Positions 25,641-38,000 of a stretch of 64,000 bases of DNA are shown here, in pieces. Position 1 is the stretch's first letter. Each line of letters starts with the position of its first letter. The DNA is taken from the NCBI RefSeq assembly GCF_032854445.1, contig NC_088296.1:15615485-15679484 (forward strand), read 5' to 3'. The notes beneath the pieces are model-generated. The model was not told the origin of the DNA. It searched no databases and saw only the letters and a list, made by a program, of their open reading frames with translations. The stretch is from Liolophura sinensis. Taxonomy: Eukaryota; Mollusca; Polyplacophora; Chitonida; Chitonidae. The translations under genes and the position numbers were made by a program.

Positions 25641-28106
25641 TGCAACCATATAAAAGAATGAAACCGCAACAATGTGATAATGTAAAGAAGTAACTGTTTT
25701 GATTGGTAGCCAGTCAGAAGCCATATGGTACATACACATACAAATATATCTGTAAAAGAATTTTGTATCTACACCCAAATGCAGTGTATGTGTGAAAAAA
25801 AAAATAGCTACATGTGTAACAGTATGGTAAGTGTGTAGCAATGTGGTACATGTGTAACAATGTGATACATGTGTAACAATGTGTGTAGCTTTGAAAGGGA
25901 CCTGTTTACTTTGATTTCTCATTTTACACAGCAATGGAAACACTGTATATGCCCCATGTACATGTAGGTGCAGAAAATAGTGCATGCAATTGTAGAAAAT
26001 TTGCAGGCCTGATTTAAATACTGGGGAATATATGAATCCATTCATGAAATGCAGCAACTAAAGTTTTCATTGAGATTGGAAGAAGTCGAGTGTAAATCTT
26101 TAATGGCTAGAGGGGCTGACATTGTTAATATGTGTTAGTTTTACTCTCTTTGTGTGTTGGGGGAGGGGTGGTGGAAGCAGGGGCTGCAGTACTTGTGTTC
26201 AGGTATTCAGGGTATTTTATATTTTTTTATGGGGGGGAGGGGCGTGTTTAGGATGGGTGATTTGTACGTTCAGCTTTCGTGCTTATAGGTTATATTCATT
26301 CATGCACATTTCATGTTAGCCTCGAATACAAGTATGTATATGTGTAATAAAAGTGTACTGCCATGTACATATCACTCACTTTCAAATTGAGCAGCACACA
26401 TGGATAAAAAGATTGTGCATGTAACTTCTTTTGTTACATTTGTAAAGATTTCTGAATTGCCAAATGCTTACCCTTCAAATTTCATATATGTTCGTGTAGG
26501 TTTAGATTTCAGCTGAGTTACCTTAAGTCTAACTCATTGGATAATTTGAAACCAGAAGTAGCATAACCCACAACAACGTATCAAGAATAGAGGGCTACAA
26601 CCAATGGTTGTGGCTCACCATGATGGCTGCTAAAGTGTTTAGCTTAGCTGTATTTAGCATTGGGGGCTCAGACTGGTAGTTTAATTCACCTTTGAAGGAG
26701 TTTGGTGGGGGGGGGGGGGCACGATGTCACCGGGTAATCAGTGAAGCATGAAGCCTGAAGACACCCTCCTGAGCCAGGTAGGAATGTGGGGCTCGAGGCT
26801 ACCTGTGTGAGACATTTATAGGACAGCCAGCCTAGGCAATATGGCCTCAACTTTAAATAACTCAGTGTTTGTTAACTTTATCAGGTTTATATGTCTTGCC
26901 ATTCATATCTTTACTCAATTATTGTACACTTATAACAAAATTTTGCAATGCATAATGAAGGCAATGATCTCAGTTTCGTTCAGTGGTCGTTCACTTTGTA
27001 GGTTTTACCATTCAGAGCTGTACTGAAAGATTGTGCACATTGAACAATTGTCCTGCATTTTAAGGCATTGATCTCAGTTTCGTTCAGTGGTCGTTCACTT
27101 TACTTTCAGTGATATTTTCACCCCATGTATACATTTTCCTCTGTGTACATATAAAAGCCATGATCTCCACTTAATTCATTTTCACATTTTCCATTCATTG
27201 ATTGTACTCATTAATTTTTTTACTACGCTGATTGTTTAAGTACATGTACCTGCAGTGTTGTAATTGTTGAAAAGTTCCATCTTTTGTCAGGGTTAAAGTT
27301 GCACTTTGTATAAGGCCTAATTTTAATTTTTCTCCTAAAAACTGGAAACTTCTTCTTTTAAACATCCATGTGAATTTTTTTAGACTTTTTTTCTTACACT
27401 TTACCATAAAAACCTCTTGTGACCTCTGACCCTTCCGTTGTTGTCCTTATGCCATTCATGGATGTTCATGTTTCAGCTTTCGTGCTTATAGGTATGTTAA
27501 GATGGTAGCACAAGCAATAACCACACAAAGTGGGTCACTTAATTCATTGTATAAAGACTCAGCACAAAAACTCTGTCTTGTATAGTTATTTACTGCAAAT
27601 AGAGGTACTTTCATTCATGTGTCTGTCTCTCTATGTTAAGGTAGGGCCGGTTACGAATGTGTGAGTGCAAAGTACAACAACACGACCACCCCCACCCCAC
27701 ACCATCCCCACCCCACACCACCCCCCGCCCCTACCCTATGGTGTAACATCCACTCTTCAGATTCACCAATATATAATATATTGCGGTGGTTTTATTGTTA
27801 AGATAACAGCTATGTTACAGTCAGTGTAAATGTACATGTCATCAGTATGAGACTACTAGTTGTATATATCGTCCAGTGTCATTCATCACTGCATAGGCAT
27901 TAAAGGCATTCGCATACAAATTATCAGTCACTCTTTTTTTTCTGGGGGAGGGGGGTCATAATTTCTTGTAGTTTGCTGCTGAATTGAACCCCATTGTATT
28001 TATTAAAAAGAAAAACGTAAGGAAAAAGCTCAGTCCATTTACACTGTCTTTTATCTGTGTACTGTCAGTTTTTGATGTGAAATTTTTCCTCTTGCTTTAC
28101 TTTCAG
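25641..28106. other. Non-coding sequence preceding the I-SMAD exon
   Basis: Probably I-SMAD intron. The phrase GATCTCAGTTTCGTTCAGTG plus GTCGTTCACTTT occurs twice (about 26966 and 27067). C-rich low complexity at 27690-27730. Confidence 0.45.
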
Positions 28107-28639
28107 ATGGTTCCACGGGTCTCCCTCAGCCTCACTGGTGTCACATCGCATACTGGGAACAACGACAACGCGTTGGCCGGCTCTTCCCAGTGTGCAGCTC
28201 CAGTATCAGTGTATTTCAGCAACTACCTCACGGGGACGGCATGTGTCTCGAGATCCTCCAGGACTCTCAGGCCGATGACTCTGTCCGCAAAACGCGGGAG
28301 AAAATAGGGTTCGGAGTAACATTAAGCCGAGAGTCTGACGGGGTTTGGCTCTACAATCAGTCACAAAACCCTGTCTTTGTGAACTCGCCCACCATTGGCC
28401 ATCCAAATACGTTATCGGTGTACGTGTGCAAAGTTCCACCAGGGCATTCCTTAAAAATATTTGATTACGATTGCTCTGAGTTTTATGAACAGATACGAGA
28501 CCCTCAGTTCACTCATGGCCCAGTGAATGCTAAGTCAGTTCGATTCAGTTTTGCCAAAGGCTGGGGTCCGTGCTACACAAGACAGTTTGTCGAATCCTGT
28601 CCGTGCTGGGTTGAAGTGTTACTAAACACGAACAGGTGA
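28107..28639 (+). CDS. SMAD6/7: Inhibitory SMAD (SMAD6/7) terminal coding exon, MH2 domain
   Basis: Last coding exon of an I-SMAD, which blocks TGF-beta/BMP receptor signalling. A pyrimidine-rich tract ending TTTCAG precedes it, and it enters with two bases of a split codon. The 176 codons cover most of an MH2 domain: HWC..AYWEQR and VGRLFPV near the start, GFGVTLSRESDGVWLYN in the middle, and the L3-loop region FAKGWGPCYTRQF followed by SCPCWVEVLLN. The protein ends NTNR and has no C-terminal SSxS phosphorylation motif, as expected for inhibitory rather than receptor SMADs. The C-terminal wording is nearer to SMAD6 than SMAD7 as I remember them, but an invertebrate gene may predate that split. 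MH1 and linker exons were not found upstream and probably lie outside the window or are too short to see. Family assignment is firm; the 6 versus 7 label is not. Confidence 0.93.
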
Positions 28640-30216
28640 TGATGGTTTCTGATTGGCTGGTGGAAAGTTGCTGTTTTGTAACCCTGCTTCCCATTGGTCA
28701 GTCTTGGAATGGCTACTTTCAACTAAGTTCTGGAAAGCTGCCGAGAAGAGCTGATGGCCCGGATATCAGGATCCGAGATGAACCTTGACTAACCGGGTTC
28801 TGTTTTCACATCATGTAAGCAGCTCTGGCTGGTTTTTCAAGCCCTTATCCAGGTCCTACATGCTGAGTGTCACATCGGAACTCTGGACAGAGAATCAAGT
28901 GAATCTTGTCCCAAGCTCTCATTACGTCATCAACACAGCTTTTGCTGTATATGTAGACAAGGACCCTCTTCCAGAATGTCTTGTGAAAGAAGATCTGCAG
29001 TGTTGTCCTGATTTAAGCTGTTCCAAAATAACCGGATTGTCATTGAGCACTGCCCGGTGGCATGTCACTGTGATGAAATCAGATTGGTCAAATTGTCCCC
29101 TCAGTGCTGCAGTCCCATTGGTTGTTTCTGCTCTAAGATTGGCTTGATTCACATGTCTGCTAGATGACGATTGGTCTGCTATGGGCAAGAAGTGCTACAA
29201 GACCCCCGAACTGGCTTTAGACAAAAAGTGCTTGGCTAGATTCTGGAGGACTAGAAACTAGTGGACTGGAATCTCTCAGTGTGATTTGATTGGATGGAAA
29301 TGTTCTCCCATGATGAACTTCTTTTGTGATATTTGAGAAATATTTGCCCCTCTCCCTCTATTGTAACACCTGTGCAAACAAAAATGCAAATAAGTGCCTT
29401 TAAGAAGTTTTCATTGGATGATACACCTATATGCCAACCAACCACAGACAGGACAGAAGTGAGGCCAACCGTTCCACCAATCAGGACATTGCATTGGAGA
29501 GAACTTTTGATTACAACCATGAAATGTCTGCCATTTTTCCATCACTAAGCATATGCGCTGGATTAAATGTTGCATTGGTCTAGGTCATCAATAGAAGTTT
29601 ATGATTTTTTCCAGAAATATTTCCTCATCTGACTACATGTGCAGTGACCTCAAATCTATGGAACAAGCCAGTGTGCATGTTAATCAATTTTTAATAGGTG
29701 ATATTCTGAAAAATTCAAATTTTTGGCTGATGAGTTTGAGAGTGCAACATTTTATACCAGTGTTACCAAGGAAGTGGGTGATGTTGCCATGGGAATGCGT
29801 ATTGTTATAGTCTTGTCTGCAAATATGTGGACAGGGAATTATGGGTAGTGTGAGAGTGTCAAAAGTTACCGAGTAAAAGTGCAAATGAGCGATGAGTGCT
29901 GTTGTTGTTGTACACGATGATCAGCAAGTGATATGTTTCTGTGCTCCTTATTTGTACAGCCGTCATGTAAGAAATGTACATGTCACAGTGCCATCTGGTG
30001 GGAGTTGCCATGGTGACTGGTTTGTGTCAAATCTGTGCCCCTCCAGAGGTCTGTGCATTGTATAATGAACTTTCCAGTAATGTGATTTATGTAATTGTTG
30101 TTTCCATGGTTACCTGAATAGTTGCCTTCCGTCCGTTGTTAATCTTCACTGCACAAAAGAAGACTATTTGTAAAAAAGCACAAGCCTCTGAGTTTGATCC
30201 TGTTTTCTTCACCTTG

Positions 30217-30222
30217 AATAAA
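30217..30222 (+). terminator. Candidate proximal polyadenylation signal (I-SMAD)
   Basis: Canonical AATAAA about 1.58 kb downstream of the I-SMAD stop codon. Use of the site is inferred. Confidence 0.35.
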
Positions 30223-32693
30223 TAGCATGTGTTTAATGGTGAGACAGTAATTGTGAATTACAAGCATGTGTCAACATGTGTTTTGGAACAGATATCAGAA
30301 TTTAAGTTCCCGTTGCTTTTATAGAAAGATAAAAATAATTTGTTTGTCGAAAGTCTTATTTGTTTCCTCACAAAAATTTCTAAATTTTTTTAAAAAATTT
30401 AGCCTTGAGAGCTTGTTCTGAAAGTTCAAGCTCTTTGCTGTTTAAGGGAGAGCATCACTTTTCCCCCCAATACCAGGAGTAAAGAGTTACCTCCCTTGAA
30501 GGTCAGACTCGCATTACTGGAAAGTTTATTACGACATTATTTTATATAAATGTTTTACCATAATTTGTACATATGGTCTCACTGAATTATTGATGTAATT
30601 TATCCTAGTGTGCACGAGCCTTTCGCCCCTGGAATTCGTGAATGGGAGCAGTCCAACTGTGCTTCAGGGCTGTCCCATTTTGAGTGTACAGTAAAGGGGG
30701 CGATAGGGAGAAAAAATCATAGTAGTATGTACATGATTCATGTATGTAAAATAGGAGAGAGTTTGATGTAAGATCCCTGTACATCTGAAATAGGCAGAGT
30801 CTGGAAATTGTGAAAATGGAGTTGTGATGTCATTGAAAGTGACTTAAATCTTTAAAATGTGACAATTGAACACTTTCAACTCTAGAAGACTTTTGCACAT
30901 CCAGACTCTAAAGATGTCTACCAGATCCAGAAACAGAGTTTTAATTATGTTTTTTTTTTCCTCTTTTTTTTTTACATAAGTTGAATTGTTTTGCCTTGAA
31001 TATTTTGTTAAGATTTTTTGGTGTTCTTACTTAATTTGAGTGTTCAGTTTTAATTATTGAATTATCTTATTTTATTTCCTTTTGTGATTCAAGTTAGCAG
31101 CATGGAAAAATGATACTAGCTTTACAGTTAATCATTAAGATTCACTGTCAGCGTTTGTCGTGAGATAATTTACCAAGGTACAAGACTATGCAATATAACC
31201 CATGGGGACAGATTGCAAATAGCTAAGTGGTAAATTAAAATAATTGACATTTATTTTCACAGTTATATGGGAATAAGAATTTTTCATAGTGCTGAATTTA
31301 TTTTGTGAGGATCTGTGTTTTTATCTGAATTTTATTCTGTTTCTGTAAAATTAGGCTACATTTTACATATAGTTGTTTCTTGGGATCTGGTAGACATGGC
31401 TGCCTAATTTGTTTCTGTAACCAACTAGAGCAACGTTAGTGAATCAAGGGAGATAACTGTGATGTCATTTCAAAGTTTGCTGATAGCATCTCAGCTGCCA
31501 CAAAATTTTTTTTCCTGATTTCTTGCTTATATTTTAAAACATATTAGCATTTCACACACACGTACATTTCTGCAGTATTAAATAATACATGCATGTACTT
31601 TGTAAACACAATTGCAGAGTGGCTGAAGGACTTCAAATTGTTCACAATTGTTTTAAATTTAATGAACCTCCAAGTCAAGCCACAGCAACAATCACGCAAA
31701 GAAGGCAAAAGATTTTTTGAACGTCTATCAACATGCACTGTCCATTTGGTAACATGTATTGAAAACAGAAATTGAAACCCCAGTCTTGGACACGACCAGC
31801 TCAAGAAGTGTTTCGAACAGTTGGCGATTCAACAGTGTATACAAAGTTGATTGAGGCCTAGCACAATTAATTCTTTGTTTCCCATCATTTGCTCGCACGT
31901 AATTTTACTCTCACATCGCGAAATCATTTTTTTCATTTTAGCCAAACATTGTCTCAGAAGGTGACATGATCGTAAAATAATGATAATTATCATAAAATAT
32001 TGATAATGGAAAATATTATCCTGCCCCCATCACCAATTTTCGTGAATATTCTGACTGGGAAACGAGGAATCAAGTGTTGTTAGCCAAATGCTTGGCGAAT
32101 ATCATCTACCTCATACTACACGTATTTAAAAGAAAATGTATTAAGTAGAGTGAGCTGTGTCCTCAACAAGCTATGTAGTTCTTCCTGTTGTGATTAATGA
32201 AAATGGGTCAGCGACATGCGTATATCATGATGTTGCTTGTGACAGGCTGAAGAACAACAGATGGCAATTGACTTTGTCTTCTTTTTTGTCTCTTTTAAAA
32301 AGATTAGAAGTGCAGGAACTGATTTATAACTGGAATTTTTCCACAAAAAAAAATGAATGAAATGTTTGGAAAATAACTTCAGAAGAATCAGATTTTCCCG
32401 TTTGACCAATTTTTCTTTTCTAAAAAGTTAGTGTTATGGAGGATCTGCTGAACCCTTCATTATAAAAAAACAGACAATAGAGTAATAAAGCATTTTATTT
32501 TGTGGCAGCTGAGACTGTTGCATGAACAATTCAGATGTACAAAAAGAAACAAAACTATGTAATATCTTGTAACAAGATGTTTAGGGGTGGACATGATCGC
32601 TATGGTTACCATGTTTAAGTTACTTGGTGAAGTTCACTAAGTCAAAGGTCACTGAAGGTCATCTAAAGGTCAACAATGTTGGCCAGTCTATGG

Positions 32694-32699
32694 AATAAA
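32694..32699 (+). terminator. Candidate distal polyadenylation signal (I-SMAD)
   Basis: Canonical AATAAA followed about 20-30 bases later by GAGTTGAGTGTGG, a GT-rich downstream element, then T-rich sequence. Confidence 0.4.
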
Positions 32700-32720
32700 G
32701 TGATACAGTTTAAAGTGGAA

Positions 32721-34672
32721 GAGTTGAGTGTGGACGTTTCTTTCTTTCTCCTAATTAGATTTATTTCACTTGGAAATTAATTATTTGATTGGTGTTTATA
32801 GTTGGAGTGAAAGAAATATATTTCACACGTATGATTGCAGTTAGGTTCATGGAAGGAAGAAACCATACAGATCCTGGAATCATTTCATGATTTTTGGCTT
32901 AAGACCGCATCAGCAGTATTTCAACCATACCGTGGCCATTACAGATTCTGGAGAAACAGCAGTATCACTGGAAATGATCATGATTGGTACTGACCTCCCA
33001 AGCTAAAGGAAGGTTATGAAACTCTTGGGATTCTCCAGAAGAATTGTCAGGCCGTAGCATACAACTGGCGTGCTCTGATTTATCTCCCTTGTTACATGAC
33101 AGACTGACATAATGCAGGTGGGTTTTTGAGGTGTAAAACTATGAAAAGTGGGACTTTGCTTATTAAGGGGACGAAAACTTAAAAACATGACACAATAGGC
33201 TGAAAAGAGCACATTTTTTTTTATCTGGTGGTGCCTGCTGCATAATTTTGCGATTTTTCCTCGCCATACACGTAAAGCCTGAAAACGGCAAAGCTGGCAT
33301 AAATCGCTGAGTCCATTGCGTCCTCCATCTTTAATACCCTGTAATGTATGCTGGGGGTGTGTTGCCTCTCAGCCAATGAGAGTCGTTAAAACTGCTGACT
33401 TGTTTGTGTAAACTCGGAACCTGCATCCAACATTCCGGTTTCCCGATCGTCAAGCAGAAAACGAACTATACTGTTCGCTACTTACTGGGAAGAAGAGTTC
33501 TACCAGAAATGATCGAACTGCACTTCGGCGGTTTCCGACGGCAGTTCTCCTCCTAACACAGAAGACTTCCAGACTAGTTCTTAGTCAAAATGGAGTCGCC
33601 CAGAGCGGATGTTGGCGCAGACTTATAATTTATCACCTTGAGGTACATATTAGAATTTTTTATGGCATGCACCTGCGAGGAAATGCATACTCTATTCAGT
33701 GGTATTTGATTGATATTTAAATTTTCTTCTCCTTTAACGCTTGCAGTATATAGATTACGATATCAACAAATATTTTCTAGGCAATAAATGGGAAGAAAAT
33801 ATGTTAGCAGCCTTTGAGAGCTGCATAAATCTTTGAGACATCTTAAATAAAGGCATGCTTATTGTATTTTGTTAGGGTAGGCATTTTTGAATGCACCTCC
33901 AAATATATTTTAAAAAGCAGATTAGGTTTATTCTTGGCTCTCCAATAGGTTTACAAAATTCAGATCTGTCTTAAAGCTAGGCCTTCAGTTAGCTTTAACT
34001 CTGATACTTAATTGCCATTATCAATTTCTGAGGTCACACCTAATCACAGCTTACCTCAAGAGTTATCTCAATGGAGGTAATTCGATTTGGCCCTATTTTG
34101 AGTTGAAGGAGAAAAAGGAAAAAAATTGAGATCAGGAATTCAAAATTTAGAAAAGTTTAGACAATAAAAACAAATCAAACTCAGAATTTATACATATAAG
34201 AAAGTTGATGTTCCACAGTTCAAGTTTGAAAAGGAATTATTGTACATTATTCACCCCCTCCCGCTGAATTTTCAACACAAAAATACTTTTCAAACTGCCA
34301 CGTCTCAAATAAATTGAGGACCTTAGTTTGAAAACTCCTTGGCCTTTAATTTCAAACTTCACCGTGACCTTCCACCCTCCCTTCCCCTCAGCCCAGTCCA
34401 TCCCCACAGTTTCTAGGGCTATGGACGTGTATCTGAATATGGCATAAAATATACATGTATATCAAAGGATATAGACATGGTGCTGCTACACAAGCTGTCG
34501 TATATCCACTTCTGAGACTTTTGGACCACACAGGCATACTTTGAACTGGAGGCCAAATGTAGGCCTACATGGGGGATAAAAAAAATTCACAAATTAGTAC
34601 AATATGCTCAATGAAAACAATTCACTTATACCAGACTGTGTAGACGTATTACTAAATGGCGTGTATGGCATG
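32721..34672. other. Intergenic between I-SMAD and PRDM9-like genes
   Basis: Holds the MITE-like element at 33163-33737; otherwise AT-rich and unique. No promoter element is clear enough to call. Confidence 0.45.
33163..33737. mobile_element. MITE-like element (TTAAAGGAGAAG termini), copy 1
   Basis: About 575 bp, matching 58045-58617 almost throughout, for example GCCATACACGTAAAGCCTGA. The right end TTCTTCTCCTTTAA is the reverse complement of the left end seen in copy 2 (TTAAAGGAGAAG), so it looks like a non-autonomous DNA transposon. No ORF of note. Confidence 0.8.
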
Positions 34673-34845
34673 ATTTATTTATTTGATTGATGTTTCACGC
34701 CGTACTCAAGAATATTTCACTTAGAGAACGGCGGCCAGTGTTATGGTGGGATGAAACCGGGCACATCGAACCCGATCGGGGAAAACAAGACCGTCTGCAG
34801 GTTGCTTAAAGACCTTCCCACATACGGTCGGAGAGCAACATGAGC
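34673..34845 (-). mobile_element. SINE family B, minus-strand partial copy upstream of the PRDM9-like gene
   Basis: TTTATTTATTTGATTGATGT, ACGCCGTACTCAAGAATATT and the reverse body to GAGCAACATGAGCTGGA. It lies about 200 bases before the candidate start codon, so it may form part of the promoter or 5' UTR. Confidence 0.85.
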
Positions 34846-35046
34846 TGGAATGAAAACGTGATAAAGGAAAGAACAAAAAAGCTTATTTGGATCGCTTTGT
34901 TACGGAGTTTTGCAGGTAAAGTGGCGCCGAACGAACCGCTGTATCACGTGATCTCATTAGTATGCAGCCTCGACCTGGTTCTCGCGGTTTTCTTCCTTTC
35001 CATCGTCTGCTCTCTTGAAAGTCAGTCGCAGTTATTGAAATGAAAG

Positions 35047-35088
35047 ATGGCAAGCAAGACTAGTGGCAAGAAAATTTTTGCTTTTGAG
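35047..35088 (+). CDS. PRDM9: PRDM9-like candidate exon 1 (start codon)
   Basis: ATG in a good context (AAGATGG) encodes a short lysine-rich start, MASKTSGKKIFAFE, ending in phase 0, which matches exon 2. The donor GAG/GTTTGG is weak, so this is tentative. Alternatives are initiation at the paired ATG codons near 35408 in exon 2, or a different upstream exon. Confidence 0.35.
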
Positions 35089-38000
35089 GTTTGGCTAAGC
35101 TGTTTTGCAATTGTTTTGTACGACAATATGGTTTGTGTGCGTTGTTCTTACTTTTGTAGCGAAAAGAAGCTATTATATTTTGATTTTTGAAGACCCTCCC
35201 CTCCCCATTGTTACATGTAGGCCTACGCCTGGAGCACTGTCTGTCAAAAAAGCATTTACGCGAATAGAAGTTCAGCAGGCTTAGAGTCTGACTGTAGGAC
35301 AAATTGTCAGTGGTAATAATCTAGTTGATACGCAGAATAAATGCTTTAAATTTGTTTTTCTTAACTGTCATCAGGCAAAGATTCCTAAAATAGCGAATGT
35401 GACAGTTCCAATGATGACGTTACCCCAAAGGAAAGAAGTAGAAGAGGAATGTAACGTGGATCAACATTTCAGCAAGGCGGAGCTGGCAAAGATGTCGCAG
35501 TATGAGAAGAAGAGATATCAAAATCTGAAGAGAAACTATTTAATGCTTCTCTCACTTGGTAAATAAGCAACTACATGTAGTTTATAGAAGAACTTCATTT
35601 TATAAAATGTTTTTTTTTTTTTTTTTGATTGGTATTTTACACCAAATATTTCACTTATACGACGGCGGCTAGCAGTATGGTGGGGGGGAGGGGGGGAACC
35701 CACGACCATCCGCAGGTTGCTGTAGACCTTCCCACGTACGGCCGGAGAGGAAGACTTGAACTCCCAGCGACCGCCTTTTTAGAGACTCCTGGGTCATTTC
35801 GCTGCACTAGTGCGCTAACCAACTGAGCCTCGAAGGCCCCGTGCTGTTTTTAGTGTGTTACTTTGTGTAAAATAAATTATAAATGACTTTAAAATGCTTA
35901 TATTCTTGAGTACAAAGATAAAACTCCAATCGAAATCCCCGAAATATTCACTTTTCGCGTATGCAGTCATTTTTAATATTGTTTCAGCAGTAGGGGGTAG
36001 AGTGTGTTTGATTTGGGTTTACTGAAATATTCATTCACAATTTTTTTTTTCAAGGCATGTGACCCAGTTTACCTACCAGTTCACTGTAAAGTAGACAGTA
36101 CTTAAAAATCACAGCTCCCTGGAAGATTCTTTGCCCCATAATATGCAAGCTTGCATTGAAATTTTCCAATTGTGAGCCCAACAGGCACTTTTTCAAAATA
36201 TCTGGATTATGTCCTGTTACTTAGTGGTGTATCCATTTTATAGGTCTACCAGTGACAAAACCAGAGTTTATGATGGGTCCCTCAGCCAGGAAACGGAAAA
36301 TGAAGACTCCGGTGATAGATTCTGACAGTGATGAAGAGTGGACTCCCACACTGGAGCGTAGGAAAAAGAAGCGGGGTGAGGCCATTTGCAGAAGCATAGC
36401 TTATATGGTAACATGAAATTGAGATACTCAAGAAGAATGCAGTAATTTGCCATATATACTGTTATATGAGAGAGGCGAGTGAAAACGTCAAGTGGAAAGG
36501 TTTGATCTGAGCTGAGATTAATATAACTATAATCTGTTATCAGTCCCAGGTCAGAGTTAAGCAATGTCTCTGTGGTTCACACATGCAGTAAAAGTAGTAT
36601 CAGTCACAGGTCAGAGTTAAGCAATGTCTCTGTGGTTCACACATGCAGTAAAAGTAGTATCAGTCACAGGTCTGAGTTAAGCAATGTCTCTGTGGTTTAT
36701 ACATGCAGTAAAAGTAGTAGTTGAACCACAGACACTTCCAGCCATGTGTGGAGCTTCAGATAAATCAAGTTAAAGTAACCATCCAATAAAGTAACCATCC
36801 AATAAAGAAAAGAGGAAGAATTAAATAATGCCTAAGATAGTTAGTGTCTCTGTTACATGGCTATGTATTTACTGTTAATGATAAAAAAAAATAAAAATGG
36901 ATGCATTGAAATTTTGAAGTTCAGAATGTTTGTAGCAAAAGGTCATGAGTGTGTTCATAGTACTTAAGTAAGTTTTGACGTTTGTTTCAGTGCTGGAGAA
37001 CACAGTTTTGAGAGTCAAGAATACCACAGTGTGGCTCAAACTATATTTGTCTCTTAAATAGTTATTTGATTGGTGTTTTACGCTTTACTCAAGAATATTT
37101 CACTTCTACGACGGCGAACAGGTGGGTGGAAACCGGGCAGAAATCTTAAACAAATCTTAATTGTGTTTTAGTACAGCAAAATGCAATTTTTTTTTTTTTT
37201 TTTTTTTTTTTTTAGAGAAACCACCAGCAATACAGTATGAAAGTCTTTCGGCTTCTGTGAGAAATGGTAACAAAGAGAAGCAAATTAGAAGTGTAAGTCA
37301 GTGTGCTTTGTTTGTGATTGGGTTTTTTGTCAGCATCGAAATATTACCAATATTCATTGTGTGTAGTTTGTTTCAGAAATTTTTAAGATGGTTTGAGAGT
37401 TTACTATATCTTGAATTCCATTCATAATTTATCAAATAATGTATAAATTACAAAAATGTTTATGTCTCAGGCTTATTTCTTCCAGGGCTTTCATTGGGTC
37501 AGTATTTTTTTTAGCCAATCACTTTAGCCACTCATCATATTTTGTAGCCAATACAGTTTCTCTTTAGCCATACTTTCTAAGTGGCCTTGACTTAATCTTT
37601 GTAATCTTCAACTGACTGAATGGGAGCAGTATCTATGACACATGGTGGTCTCCATCTGTAATTCATTTTTATCTGCCTTGGTATAGCTACTAGAATCAGT
37701 TTGGTCTGTTCCAGCTATATCCAGAGTTTATCACATGCCACATTTAGAAAAATTGCCCTCAAAATAATGGCAGAGTGTTCTTGTTTTTTGAAAAAAACTT
37801 TTTTCCAGTTAATCTGTGTAGGGTCCTAGAAAAATGCAATTTCCTCTATCAGAAAAAATTTGTTACAAAATAAATTGCTAAATTTAGTTCAAAAGTGGAA
37901 GGGTTAAATTTTTCAAGGGAGGTAACTGCATTTACATGTCTAACACTACCTATATTTATCTCCCTCAATAGTTTTTTTTTTTTTTTTTAATCTTTTTCTT

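Larger units (their letters stand above)
28640..32720 (+). other. Probable 3' UTR of the I-SMAD gene
   Basis: No recognisable coding sequence follows the I-SMAD stop codon for several kilobases. Candidate polyadenylation signals AATAAA lie at 30217-30222 and 32694-32699. The second is followed about 25 bases later by a GT-rich stretch, a typical downstream element, so a UTR of about 4 kb is possible and a shorter 1.6-kb form plausible. Short open frames here (for example 28785-29147) look incidental. The extent is inferred. Confidence 0.5.

Noticed and set aside
24697-25672. Long open frames on both strands (about 318, 304 and 288 codons)
   Set aside because: They are translations of the 39-bp minisatellite; the unit length is a multiple of three with no stops, so openness carries no coding signal.
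1-28106. MH1 or linker exons of the I-SMAD gene
   Set aside because: Looked for the PPPPYS-type linker and MH1 cysteine/histidine pattern but found none that could be supported.
28785-29147. 120-codon frame after the I-SMAD stop
   Set aside because: Lies in the probable 3' UTR, shows no domain and overlaps a minus-strand frame of similar quality.
34840-34915. ATG-started candidate first exon of the PRDM9-like gene with strong donor
   Set aside because: It ends in phase 1, and joining it to exon 2 (phase 0) would give an early stop. It may still be a 5' UTR exon.
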